NCBI GenBank assembly: GCA_949358305.1
Contig: OX442316.1
Span: forward strand, 8,804,001-8,868,000
From: Strigamia acuminata
Taxonomy: Eukaryota; Arthropoda; Chilopoda; Geophilomorpha; Linotaeniidae
Reading direction: 5' to 3'
Length of the DNA stretch: 64,000 nucleotides
In this document: positions 1 through 12,730 of the stretch, piece by piece
Position numbering within the stretch: the stretch's first letter is position 1
Layout: each line of letters opens with the position of its first letter
Notes under the pieces: model-generated
The model's input: only the letters and a program-made list of their open reading frames with translations
Database searches by the model: none
What the model was told of the DNA's origin: nothing
Made by a program: the position numbers and the translations under genes

Positions 1-1650
1 TAGAAATTTATTTATTTACATTTCAATTTGAGTAGGATATAAATTGGAAAATGAAACTGCGACTAAAGAATGCATACTTGCGAATGAAATGACTCAGATG
101 ACGACAAAATAAACGGAGGTAATAAATAACCCGTTACTTTAAATTTGTTTTCATATCTATAATTTAAACCGTTTTCAGCTTGCACACACATTTTACGCCA
201 CTTGCACATGGAATGCACATGCGCATGGTAATGGAAATTCTTATCACTCATTTGTTAGAGTGTCTGGCTTTTCAAGTTGAAGACATTAGGCTAACTACTG
301 AATATTATTACATGTTAAATGTTAAAGCATAATCACCTTTAAATTGCTTGAAAATCAATAAATTGTCATAAAATCTAAAGTAAGTGCTAATAAATATTAA
401 AATGCATTGCGGGATGTGATGAATTTATTGAAAAAAGAAAGAGACACACACTATCTTTAAGTAATTGACGATAATGACTCGTCTAAGCTTATATGCCAAT
501 AGTAATTCTTCAAGTTTAGTGAGGAATTCAACGAATCTGCCAGACATAATAATATTTAAAATTTAGCGTTTTTTCTTCGAACAAAAGCCATTAATTCTTG
601 GCTTTTGACGCTTTGCAGTGCCCTTACTAAATCAAACTGACCCGTTTCAATTTTGTTTGCAATCCAAACAATACTAAATTCAGAAAAAAACACTAAAAGC
701 AATTTGTTTTCCAAAATTTAAACTAAAAAAAGAAAAAAGAAAAATAATTGACCAATTTTACTTTTGATGACCGACCCTAAATTTTTTAAAATAAGTTTTA
801 TAAGTTGTCCAAATAAAATAGTATTCTATCAAGGAAGAGATGTCTAAGTTCTTCACTCACAACCTGTGCGCCACCGAAGTGAGCACATTTCCACTGAGCA
901 CGAGATGGTGATGGAAGAAGAAAAAGTCGAATGGATTTCCAACATCTCTTTTATACCTTTTCCAAATGGCACGGTGAACAAAACTGACTTTGGTGGTTCT
1001 GATATTGCCTCTCAAGAGAGGCGTGTACCAGAACGAACGGGCCGAACAAAAACGTAAATGACTGCGAAGTATTCCCAATGAATCGAGGGAATATAAATAA
1101 GAAATGGATTACATCACTTTTAATGGTGTATAATTTACAAAACCTGGCATATTTATTGCACATTTCGCTATTAATCTTCTCACCATCGATTTCTCAATGT
1201 CGTCAAAAACACGCTTTTCAAGCTTTACCTTTAATTCTCTACTTCTCTTTCATGTTAAGCCGGAAAAATCCAACACTTGAGACGAAAAATCAATTCAATA
1301 TCTCTTCTCCTTCTGCTCCTGAAGATTCTGGTAAATGTATCTGCGTCCAACTCTTTTTCATATAATTTATAGGGACCATTCACTTTATTCACGCTGTCGT
1401 TCACCATGCCATAAAATAGTTATTTCTTAGCAAAACTTAAAACGGTTATCTAAATTGGTCAAAAAAATCTTCCACCACCATCACTGAAAACGTTTTGCGG
1501 GTGCTCATCGTAAAACCACCATGTGACAATACACTTTCTGAAGTGATGACATCATATTTACTATTCCCGAGTCATATTTCCTATGAAAAATGACCAGACA
1601 TTTGAAAAATTGTTTTCAGAACTGTCACTTTGTAATAACCAATGGTCGAT
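1..1650. other. Non-coding, AT-rich
   Basis: Short open frames on both strands at 850-1,370 overlap one another and have no domain signature. If the exon at 27,460 is read correctly, this lies in that gene's first intron. Confidence 0.5.
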
Positions 1651-2300
1651 TTTAATGGATCCTTTTAGAACATTAATACTTAACATATAATGTGGGCTAC
1701 ATAATATCCTTCCAGTGCTGCACCATTTTGCAAAAATTGAATTAGATAAATCTGTCTACTGACAGAGTTAAAACCGAAGTTTCTGCACAGAGAGACTAGG
1801 CGCGTTTAAATTTTCGGATTTTACCGTTTCTATAAACAGAATGGCATCAAAAACAGCCAAAAACCATCACCAAAAACTACAAAAACCAAAAACTATGACT
1901 ACCAGTTTATGAATCGGTTTATGCCGGGTTTTGATGTTTAACCAAATTCAAAATGGCTACCTCGAACGTTAGATCAACGGATCAGACTTTCAAGTGTCGT
2001 GAACACTTTCAGGTGAAGCATCCACCTCCCAAAATTTGAGTAAATGCTAACTTATGTTTAAATAAGAGCCCACAACCACAATTCGTTGGTTAAATGAAAG
2101 AAATGGAATTTTTATGCTCCATCGCGACGCAAAAACGATACAACAAACGGATCTAAACACGAACACATTTACAGTTAGGCACGTTTTTGCGTACTATTTG
2201 GCCTTATACCGTCTAAATGAGGTGATCTAACTTGATCTACCTTCAAAAATGTCGGCTGTCAGTTGTACACAACATTTATATGCAAATAAAAATAGACATT
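1651..2300 (+). repeat. Dispersed element family, copy A
   Basis: About 650 bp, closely matching copy B at 3,244-3,895 in the same orientation. Shared landmarks in order: TTTTAATGGATCC, CTTCCAGTGCTGCACC, CTAGGCGCGTTT, AATGGCATCAAAAAC, CAAATTCAAAATGGC, GTTAGGCACGTTTTTGCG and TTGTACACAACATTTATATG. No open frame, so it is non-autonomous. Confidence 0.85.
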
Positions 2301-3243
2301 TTAGCTGAGCAGCGCAACACACAATCTCTCATGTTTCAATCTCCAGACAATAATTAAAACATTTATCGAATCGATTATCACTGGTTACTACAACAAATGC
2401 AGCTTGAAGATAATAGTATATACAGTCAGCTTTAAATTTTTCTGATTAGCTAAAGAAGTGCTATAAATACAAATGTACAACCCCAATTTACAATTACACA
2501 TACTGAACAAGTCTTTAAATTTGTCCACGAAATGTATTCCAGCTAAAAAAATGTAGTCGCGTTTTTATCTTTAAATTAACAATGAAATTTGAGGCTCGTC
2601 AGCATTAAGCGAAAGGGGGTATGGCTAAAACAATTATGAATTAGAGCAACAATTCATGTTAAGGAAGAATTTCTGCGAAGTGTAATTCCATATACTGCAT
2701 TTGCAGAGATGGCAATTAACCACCGCCCAAGAGGCAGCTATTTTTGATCCAATTAAATGTATTAAACTTAACAGACACGAAAACATGTGGTGAAACTTTA
2801 ATGCTGTGGTCAGTTGATGAAATTTGTTATTTAAAAGAAACTACTGCAGTACTGGTATGTGATCATTAATCAATCCATAAAATGTTTTCATACAATACTA
2901 ATTTAAAGAGATTTATACCTAGTTCGGTGTAATAATAGAACTGATAAAAAGCTTTGATCAAAATGAAACAAATTTTCTTCTTGGAAGAAGATAAAAAAAA
3001 ACTAATTCTAAGTTCATAAAAAAGTACTTATAGTCTTAATAACAAGCGATTGAATGGCTCCACACACAATCAGTGGTTGTCATGGCTTCATAAAGCCGTC
3101 GATAGCGAAGAGAATTTTCAATACAGATAAGTGAAAAATAAAACGAACCGATAACAAGACAAATATACAACACACTAATATTTGGAAGAAATAAAATATT
3201 CAAAGCACTTATGTCTTTTTTTGATGTACGCGGTGTTAGTTAG
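2301..3243. other. Non-coding spacer between repeat copies A and B
   Basis: AT-rich, no frame above 60 codons, no repeat recognised. Confidence 0.5.
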
Positions 3244-3895
3244 TTTTAATGGATCCTTTTATAACATTAATACTTAATATATAATGTAGGGTAAGCTACA
3301 TAATATCCTTCCAGTGCTGCACCATTTTGCAAAAATTGAATTAGGTAAATCTGTCTACTGACAGAGTTAAAACTGAAGTTTCGGCACAGAGACTAGGCGC
3401 GTTTTAACTTTCGGCTTTTACCGTTTCTATAAACAGAATGGCATCAAAAACAACCAAAAACCATCACCAAAAACGCAAAAACCAAAACCACAACTGGGTG
3501 TGGTTTATAAATCGGTTTATGCCGAGATTTGATTTTTACAACCAAATTCAAAATGGCCACTTCGAACGTTAGATCAGCGGATCAGACTTTCAAGTGTCGT
3601 AAACACTTTCAGGTAAAGCATCCACCTCCCAAAATTTGAGTAAATGCTAAATTATGTTTAAATAAGAGCCCACAACCACAAATCGTTGGTTAAATGAAAG
3701 AAATGGAATTTGTATGCACCATGTACTCGCACGATCGCGACGCAAAAACTATACAACAAACGGGTCTAAAAACAAACACATTTACGGTTAGGCACGTTTT
3801 TGCGTACTATTTTGGCTTTTTACTGCTTAAATTAGGATTGTCTCGATGAAAATTGAAAAATGTCGTTGTACACAACATTTATATGGAAATAACAA
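3244..3895 (+). repeat. Dispersed element family, copy B
   Basis: Second direct copy of the same element, about 940 bp after copy A. It differs by scattered substitutions and small indels, so the two are not recent duplicates. The ends look ragged, with no clear target-site duplication. Confidence 0.85.
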
Positions 3896-5590
3896 TTTTT
3901 GATCATAGTTAAGCAAATTTGAATTCGGCCATGCAATAAAGCAGGTGTAAACAATCTGAATTGCAGAAAAGCAATTGGAAAGATTGCAACACGCACTACT
4001 AAAATAAAAACAAATCCCTCCCACTGGTTCATATATTGCAGCACATAGAAACACGTACTAAAATAAATTCCTTAATATCAGCAGTTACAAATTCATAAAT
4101 GAAATAAAATGGTGTTACAGTCCTAGTGGCTGTACATAGCATATATGCTCGTTTCTCCAATAACTGAAAAAGAGGTCAGACAAGTGTCCAACTTGCAGCA
4201 GCTCACAAGAATTTGGCTTGTTAAAAGTAGCAAGTCGAATAAATGACACAACCAACACGTCTTGCCATGCAAGACCGAACAGTTCTCGTTCATGAAGGCA
4301 CACGATATATCTCAAAAGCAAATTTATTACTTAGGCAATTGAATTCGTTATTTTCGCACTAAAGGTTAAGTTCCTTCAGCCCTACGTGTTATCAAGCAGC
4401 AAACTACTGAAAATTAATCGATTTCAAACTTGACTGTCATTTTATGTTGGAAAATTTTCCTCGTAAAGTCGGATGCCGAAGAAGTGCATTTAGAAACGAG
4501 AAGGAATGAAACACGGGATTGTTTGAAAACTTTTAAGAGTGCAGATGGATATCCGCTTCATTTACTTTAATTAAAATGGAGTGAGTTTTTCACCAAACGA
4601 GATTAAGATGCCTCTATAGAATTTTGTTGTCTAATGGATAAGAGGGAGAGTGGAAAAGAGTTCATGAATGAAAGGGATGGTGTAAACGACAACAGGGTTG
4701 ATGCCATGAATCAAGAGGCATACTCATTAATTAGTCCAAAGGAAAGGCTCCATCCAAATAACGGGAATGAATAATGAAGAGTGATGAAAAGATTTGAGCA
4801 TTTAAATAACTTCCAATAGTTTAAGTGCTTTTTTAAAATTTTTATTTTGTTTTATTTCATTTTTTTCAACAAAAAATTCTCAAAACTGTTCATTTCACTT
4901 TTTAAAAGCTTAAAAAATTGAATTTAATTCATTTGAGTGTTCGTAACTTAATATTTATTGATCAGAAATCTTCATTTAATGGATCCTGACGGATAATGAC
5001 TAAAAAAACTGATTGCATCGAATTTACACCTCAAAGTTTGTGCAATAACCAACTGCCAAAACAATTTGCTCATGTGCGTACACTACATCATTATTAAGTC
5101 TTCTGGCAATACCACGTGTTCTAAAACCAGGATATTTTCGCTGTCAATACTCACTTCAATATTTTTTTTGTCAGAAGAAAAAAATAAGTAAAAAGAAACC
5201 CGACAAATGACGTTTTGTGCTAGGATAAATTCCCGCAAGCAGAAATTTGGAATCAGGAGACAAAATAAAAAAAAGAAAAAAAAAAAAAAAACCTGGCAAC
5301 CGATTTTTTTGAACCGGAAAATTTCCTCCAGTCAGCAGTCGTTCTCATTTTTTAAATTAAATAACAGAAGAAAAAAAAATATGATGTTATTAAATTTTTT
5401 TTTTAAATTCATTAATTTTTATTTAATATTAAATTATTGTATTACTTTTCCGTTTACTTTGCTCGAAAAATAACACATGCACCTGTAATTACGAATTTCC
5501 TGCAGTACTTTTAAAGCATATGAAAATGATAGAAATCAAGATTAGTTTGCTCAAGTTGCTGCACGTAAATTGAATTTATTGTTCATTTAA
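3896..5590. other. Non-coding, AT-rich
   Basis: Holds the poly(A) run at 5,266 and scattered T runs; nothing coding. Confidence 0.5.
5266..5291 (+). repeat. Poly(A) run
   Basis: A-rich run interrupted once by G; no retroposon body recognised before it. Confidence 0.8.
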
Positions 5591-5790
5591 TTATTCATAA
5601 ACTGCTTTCGCGCCAACCAATTGTCGTCTAACCACTTCTGGCAAGTTGCTCGTCTGATAACCTGGACAAAGGTCTGATAGACTGTCCGCAATTTCCCTGT
5701 GGACATGGAGAAAGGCAATGATGCTTGTCTCCAGATTCACTTCTTTATCCCATGGGCAAAGACGGTACAGCCCAACCAGCACAGTTAGAG
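5591..5790 (-). pseudogene. Short coding-like fragment, unidentified
   Basis: A GC-richer minus-strand frame of 63 codons (includes EIADSLSDLCPGYQTSNLPE) ends at TAA. There are no flanking splice sites or upstream continuation. The opposite strand is also partly open, so this may be chance. Confidence 0.15.
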
Positions 5791-6207
5791 CGCCTTAAAA
5801 GTCCCCATGGAGCCACCAACTGAAGAATTTGGATGTGTGAAGTCACAAAATGGGCTTTTGCAAGCGTTAAGAGTTGAACAAGATGGAGTCACGATTCGCT
5901 TATATTGATTATAAAAAGTTGTGTACACGAATAAACAAACGAAATATATCTTCGAGTTTTAAAGCATTCTCTAAACGAAAATGAAATCACGTTTACAGGT
6001 TTCCTGCATTTCGATCTTATAACGAAGAAGAAGAAAAAAATACAGAGCAAAAAAGTTAAAGCTGATGTGTCATAAACAGCTGGCAAAAGACATAAACAGA
6101 AGAGCAGTAATAAATTGTCTGAAGCACTGCCCAAATGAGGGTGAATGCTCTACGCATCTGTTTTGCTCCAATAGTTTTGCTTGTTCTAAACTATGCATGT
6201 TCATCCT

Positions 6208-6333
6208 AAAGCCTGGTTCACACTTGCGAAGACGCGCGGAATAATAGAAATATTTCCTATTTTTGCGCGCGATTTTTTTCCGCAGCCAATCACAGCAATT
6301 GCGCAGCATATCCGCAAGTGTGGACCTGGCTTG
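6208..6333. mobile_element. Short inverted-repeat element (MITE), about 125 bp
   Basis: The ends AAGCCTGGTTCACACTTGCG and CGCAAGTGTGGACCTGGCTT form a 20-bp inverted repeat with few mismatches. The inside is GC-richer (CGCGCG runs). Typical size and form of a miniature inverted-repeat transposable element; the family was not identified. Confidence 0.65.
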
Positions 6334-8217
6334 ATGGAATTCTGAGCCTCAAAGTATTTTATTTCCCGATTATATATTAGAACGTAGAACCTGTAGAATC
6401 GGTTAATTGTATGGACATTACATCTGTTCTTAATGCTGCCACTTACTCGTTTTGTATGCTAATGCAATTGCACAAACCAAATGGAAAATAAACGCAGTTC
6501 CGAATAGAATACCAATGAATTCGACATAAAATAAAATGTATAATTTGCCTTGTAGGGCCATTCTTACAAAATAGACAGTTGAAAACGTGTTTATTGTTTC
6601 AGAAGCCTCATTCGAAAAGCAATTTAAACTAAACACCGTCTTTAACCAAGCAATTTTCGAATGAGCTTTTTGTTTGTTTCTTTGTTTTTACTGCGCTCCA
6701 TCAACCAGCCAACAAACAAAGTTGAATAAATAAAATCAACTTGAACAACAACAAGAAAGAACATTAGAAAAACTAATACATACAGTCGCATACATAGCCT
6801 AAAGAGAAGAAATGATTAAGAAATTTCTTGTTTTTAATCAAACTAAAAATGTGTTTTTCAGTTGGCAAAGTACAGAGGTCCCTGGAGGTGGAGTAATTTT
6901 ACCAGCTGCTAAATGCATGGGTGGTTTCATAAATATCGAGAAATTGAATAAAATTCACCTAAAATTCATCTCAATTCAAATGCTTTTCAATTATTTTTCC
7001 CGACTATTTACATCACCAATCTTGTGCTGTCAATTTCTTCACTAGTCAGTTAAATAAATTACAGCCATATGCCACCAAGTTGAATTTTTTTTTTAGTGCA
7101 AAGTGGTTCAACGATCAAATCGATACACCAATCAAACAGCAACAAAGGCGTTAAAAGTAGATAAATAATAATTTGCTGATAAGATTAGAGTAATGATAAA
7201 TTTTTAGAATAGTTTGTCACGCTTCATTGATGTGAATTCACGATTTTTCAGTAATGCCCGTACAAATTCAGCGTAATTAATCAAATTGTTTTATTTTTTT
7301 TTACTTTAACTTGATTTATAGCTTTAAAACCATGTATCTCGAATGATCCAATAGGTGAAACAGCCCACGTAACTTGGAAATACAGCAAAGTGTATTGTGT
7401 TGTGAATATTCATGTGGTTCAAATTGACTCCACGATTAATTTTCCAGCGTGCCTGGCAGCACTCGCCTTGCCAACTTCAATCGAAATCGTGTTAACACTG
7501 GCTTCTCGTCTAAAGGTAATTGATTCGTCCAAGTCACAACTGAAATCCATCAATTTAGGATTTCACAATACCAAGCACGACAAATCTGTTTTCTTTCCAA
7601 AATGTCCTTATTTTTTTAACGTAAATTAAATTTGAAAATATGTAAATTTGAATAAACACCTTTATCTATTCAAAAATGAATTGCGAAGATGAGCAACCCG
7701 GAACTAAGGTCTCAGCATTCAAAATACCCAATAATTCCCATCTGACTGATTTCAATTTAGATGCAACAGAGACAATTTACTAGATCTGTTATTTTTCAAT
7801 TTCCTAAATCTAAATAATTCAGCTGGCAATGCATTGATTTTTATATTCATGAATCGAGCATCTACAACTCCATCTCCGGATGCATTGTAATAAAAAAATC
7901 TAATCTTGTGCTTTCATTTTCTCAAGAATTGATCCCGGATGATTTAAAGAGATAAGCCCAAGTTTATCAACTAAAGACATGCGCAGTGTTTCAATTATCA
8001 TCAATAAGTTGAGTTTTTAAATAAGTGTAATTTTTCAAAATACAAAAGCCTAAACTTCCTCAAACGACTGTTGAGAATAGTTTGAAAAAAATGCCACAAC
8101 TGAAGGAGGAGTTATTTTCTATTTGGATTCCTCTCGACAAGGAATATTTTTGACCAAGATTCCTTTCAAAGATTATTCTCCAAGTCGGAGATAGGCAAGA
8201 CAGCCCTTCAAAATATG
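6334..8217. other. Non-coding, AT-rich
   Basis: Only weak open frames (6,430-6,636 minus; 7,390-7,629 plus) with no family likeness. Confidence 0.5.
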
Positions 8218-8570
8218 CCCACGCAGCAAGTAATATTGGTCAATCGTTGATTTTTAATTGGCTGTATTATTGGGTCAATAATAAAATGTAATAATGGCTC
8301 AACTTTGACTCAATCTTTCAATAATACCAAAATATATTGGCCAATATCTGCCCTAACAGATTTAAGACACAGTATAAAAAAAATATTGAACAAACATGTG
8401 TAATATTTTACCAATTAAACACCAACAATGGTTACCAATATAGGCATAATAAAGAAAACCAATGTCGGAAATATGTTGGTTCAACATCAGTGATGTAAGC
8501 CAATACAGAACCCCAACAAAACCTATATTGGCTCTTCGTAAAACCAATATTAGGTACTATCTGCTTGGGA
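8218..8570. mobile_element. CCAATAT-rich inverted-repeat element
   Basis: The ends CCCACGCAGCAAGTAATATTGG and CCAATATTAGGTACTATCTGCTTGGG are inverted copies of each other with gaps. Between them CCAATAT/ATATTGG-type motifs recur about a dozen times on both strands. No transposase frame. Confidence 0.6.
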
Positions 8571-11229
8571 CAGGACAAAGTACAGTATACCAAACGTCGT
8601 GTATGTGATATTAAAATCGGCATACAATCCGTGCTCCGGGGCCTGAATTCTCAGTAATTCAGAACAATTTTTGACACTTTGAATGAATTCACCAGACGAT
8701 TAATCTTACGTAACCGGTAAATACATTGAAGGGAAAGAGGGAATTGCTAAGTCCCTTAAATGTTGCGGTTTATTGTAGCAAACCAGTCCTCTGACAAAGC
8801 AGTTTTATAGATGTGAGCTGCTTTTTCCTATCATTTTTCCTATTTCATTTTTTACTATTTATAACATTTATTTTTAGTGTGTTTGGTCGACATTGGCAAT
8901 TGACCATCAGTGCTTTCATTCACATTTTATAGTGAATCGTTATGATCTCTGCCAAGATATAAAAATCAATCAACCTTGCACCAATAAACGACTTAAAAAA
9001 GAAATCTGAAAGGCAATAAAAAAAAAATAATAATAAAAAAATGACAATCTTTTTTTCATGCCACCTTGAAAATTAGAATTCATTTGTGGCAAAAAAAATG
9101 CTTAGTTGGAAATATTTTTTTTATCTCTTTCACCACATAAAATAAATTGCTATGAAAAAGAAAAAAAAAAAAACAGGATGTACGATGTATTGCTTTAGTG
9201 TGCGAGTTTATATGATAATTTTCAACTCTACAAGTTGAATAGTTTGAATTCGACAAAGACATGAGAACTAAACATCCAGGAAGCAGCCTTGCGGAAGATG
9301 AATCAATTTTTCAAACGGAAATGGATGATGAGAAAATGTCAGTGTTGACATGAAGATAGATTTGAGAAATAGCAGCTAGTGCCAAACGAGGAAGTTTTAT
9401 TTATTCAGAAAGGTCTGCTCAGCAAATATTATTTGCCAAACAGTTTCAGCAATTTACATTATTCAAATAATTTAAAAACAACATGTGGAAAAAAAATCCC
9501 ATTAACTTTTTCATAAAAAATACTATTGCATTCACAAAATCAAACACCAAACAGAATTTTTCCGAAAATTACTTATGTAAAAAGCTTGCAAATAGGTTTT
9601 CCTCCCACTTTTGGAGCAATTCAAATTTATTTCTCACTCTACTGTATAGTTTTTAGCGAATGTTTGTATTATTTTCAAGTTTAGTGATCAATTATTTGTG
9701 CCCTTCTATATTTTTGTAGCTATTGTTGTAATTTTAGCCTATTGTTATTATTTCATCCTTTGTTGCAATTTCATTCTTTGTTTGCAATTGTATCCTTTGT
9801 TGTGACTTCATTCTATTGTTGTGATTTGCTTCCACTGTTTGCAACTAATTAGATTGTAGCATTCTGTTGTTGCAGTAATGGCCGCTGTGCGACCTGGATG
9901 TTTTATATGATTTCGGGATAAAACCGCCATGAATTTAACAATACAAAACTATATAATAATTACAATTGCAAAATTGTCAGTTTTATATAATACTTAAACC
10001 TAGAGACAACAGAAGTAAACAATTTAAATTGCCACAGTTGAAAAAAAATGGAAATGCATTGAAAATAGATTAATTTTCAAAGTGAAAATTAGATTCCCAA
10101 CATTTCACAACATATTTTCATCCCGCGGAAATTCACAATTTCCGGCAGCAAATTTCAAAAAGACATACAATTTTGTAATATCTGCGGTACCAATGCATTT
10201 ACATTTCGAACATTTAATTCCCAACTGAAAAATATACAAAATAACTTGTGTTTTAAAATGTAAATAACTTATATCTCATAATTTATTGAATTTTTTTTCT
10301 ATGTTTTCCATTAGCTTTAAAAAATGTCTCCACTTTGAATTTTTAATAACATATTTAAAATAAAGTCCTTATGTTATTATTATTCGGTAGAAATAACTCA
10401 AGGCATACACATAGGTATCCGGTAGATAACTCTCAAACTTGGAATTGAATAACAGCCACAAAACCACAGAAATATATGGGTGAAAGGATTAAATAGACAG
10501 GTGGTTCTATGATCTAAAAACTAGTTCCATAATTTGCATATTTATTCCACAATCTGTATTCCAACCGCTATCCGTATTATCTGTATCTGTGTTTGCTATT
10601 GAAATCATACAAATGCATGAAACTTATCGATCGAACCATTGTGATCTACAGTCGAACTTCAATGTAAATACAGGTACTCTGTATACCGGTATATAAAATT
10701 TTAATAAAATGATAAGAACACTCAACAACATGAACCTCTTTCTACTAAACAAAGTGAATTAGCTTCAGTTATCAATCTATTTACATCATATTGATCCAAA
10801 GTCAGTTCTAACAAATAAAACCAAAAATAATAAAATAATAAATATTTCTAACTATACTTTCAGCTTCCACGATTGTTATCCTAATTAGCAACTTCCAGTT
10901 CCACGAAACTACATTCTATTCAATACAAAGAGAATGAATTCGGTTCGAACTCCTTATCGATCAATTGACCTTTCTGTCAGACTAATTAACCCCGAAACTT
11001 AATACCAGCTACTCTATACAAATTTATAACCACATCCCAGTATTTAAAAAATAATTGAAAAATAAAAATAATTTAAAATAAATTAGTTTAAAAAAATGAG
11101 GGGTAATAAATTATCGAAGGGCAAATTATTAATACCGGTACATGTCTTGTGCTCTGCGGTTTGCACGACATTCCGCAAAGCCCAGATTGTAAATAATGCA
11201 CGAGGTACAAAAGGAGATGACCCTGAAAG
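8571..11229. other. Non-coding, AT-rich, with the 19-bp minisatellite
   Basis: Apart from the minisatellite at 9,721, nothing recognisable. Frames are short and AT-driven. Confidence 0.5.
9721..9846 (+). repeat. Imperfect 19-bp minisatellite
   Basis: About seven units of 18-20 bp of the form TATTGTTGTAATTTCATCC, each diverged from the next, ending CACTGTTTGCAAC. Confidence 0.7.
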
Positions 11230-11740
11230 TTAGCTTGCTAAATTTCTTAATGGTCACACACATAATTCTTGACTGGGCTTAAACGCAGTGATTTGTTGTC
11301 TAAAATGCCAGAACGTTCTTTCTACGACACCGTTATCACAACTTCCTTGCACATCTCTTGGCACAGACAGCTCCGATAGCAATTTCGTGATAACAAATTT
11401 ATAACCTGTTGGGTAAAAAAATTTATTTCATCCTCGCCACTTCGATATCCACCAACCAAAATCTTGCGACCACTTTTTCTCTTTAAATTCGACCTTTTTA
11501 AGACAATACATTTCCAATAATAAGTATTTTTAATAAACTGGTTTATGATGCGCATAAACTGTATCTCGGATCCTCCAAAGAATTCACCAGTTGAGAAAAT
11601 GCAGCTACTGTATATCGTGCAATCTTGGCCGAAAGCCGACACGCAAGCGCAGATTTAATGTTGTTGGATTGGATTAGCATACTTTTGTTTTGGGCGTGTT
11701 TTAGCAACAACAATTCACTAGGCGCATTCATATTATAATT
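11230..11740 (-). pseudogene. Decayed coding-like sequence, unidentified
   Basis: The minus-strand frame 11,642-11,322 reads like protein (KILVGGYRSGEDEINFF). The neighbouring frame picks up a second protein-like run (NGVVERTFWHFRQQITAF) across 11,345-11,270. A single frameshift would explain the switch. Parts of the plus strand are open too. Possibly an old transposase or domesticated gene relic. No family recognised. Confidence 0.22.
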
Positions 11741-11959
11741 TAGGCTAAAACAGCATCTCTAACTTCAAAAATGGCGACCGAATGGGCATTCATCAAAATG
11801 TATGCTGTATACATACCATACTTTCTAACTTTTATCGTTTTTCTTTTCTAACTTAAACTTTACGTCAGGAGTAAATTCATTTCAATTTTGAGAGAAAGAA
11901 ATCTTGCAGTGATTAGATTTTTACCCAATTTCACTCTATTCTTCAGTGCAAACTACAAT

Positions 11960-12660
11960 ATGTGCATGGACAGCTGCCTACTCAAGTGATACAAAAACAG
12001 AATAACTGCACTGCAAACACTCGCAGAACTGCCAAAAGCTGCATTTCCAGAAAATTTCCTCTTGCAAGAAGCCAAAAAAATTCTCGTCTTACTCGTCTCC
12101 ACTCAAGCAGATGGGTCATTGACTGCTCTTATACGCACATGGAAATTGGGAAACTCTTTCTTCAACTTCAGCAAACTAAGTACAGCAACAAAACTTGCTC
12201 AACGCCTATGAATTCGGTCTTGATTTCCATGCAATTACTGATGCAGTGGGGATATTGTTTCAAGTCGTAAAAAAAAAACAGAAGATGTTTTACCTTCTCA
12301 GAAAACCGAGCCAGAAAACTCCTATAGATCGCAAGCCACTGCTAATAATTGAAGTAGTACATGATGCAATCTGTCTGAGTGCTCGTCTTTTTTATTCTCA
12401 TCACTAAATTATGAACTGAACAAAAAACAATAGCACAACAAATTGAACAAGTAAATAACAATTATATAGAGAGTGTATACGGTGGCCTATCAACCTAACT
12501 TGAAACCAAACTCTTAAACCTGTAAGTGCATTCCAGAGGAGTTTCAACCGTGTCGCATCGGCAACCGTGACATCATTTCCGGAATTGTTTCTGTGGCAAC
12601 ACAGGCCAGAAACGAACATTTGGTCGATTTCAAGTTGTTTTTTTTGGAAAACTGAGTGTG
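11960..12660 (+). pseudogene. Decayed coding-like sequence, unidentified
   Basis: Successive plus-strand runs in shifting frames look like protein: LAELPKAAFPENFLLQEAKK (near 12,020), AYEFGLDFHAITDAVGILFQ (12,200), IAQQIEQVNNNYIESVYGGL (12,435) and RIGNRDIISGIVSVATQARN (12,555). They are separated by stops and frameshifts, one at the A-run near 12,270. There are no good introns between them except a possible acceptor at 11,946. Either one old broken gene or chance; I do not recognise the protein. Confidence 0.25.
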
Positions 12661-12730
12661 CTTTAGCTGTTGCTTGACTGCCGCAGCTCCACCAGTTTGT
12701 CTTGATGGAACAAAGCGCCGCACATATCAC

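Noticed and set aside
10935-10960. GGTTCGAACTCC, like a tRNA B box
   Set aside because: No T-stem pairing, no A box or acceptor stem around it.
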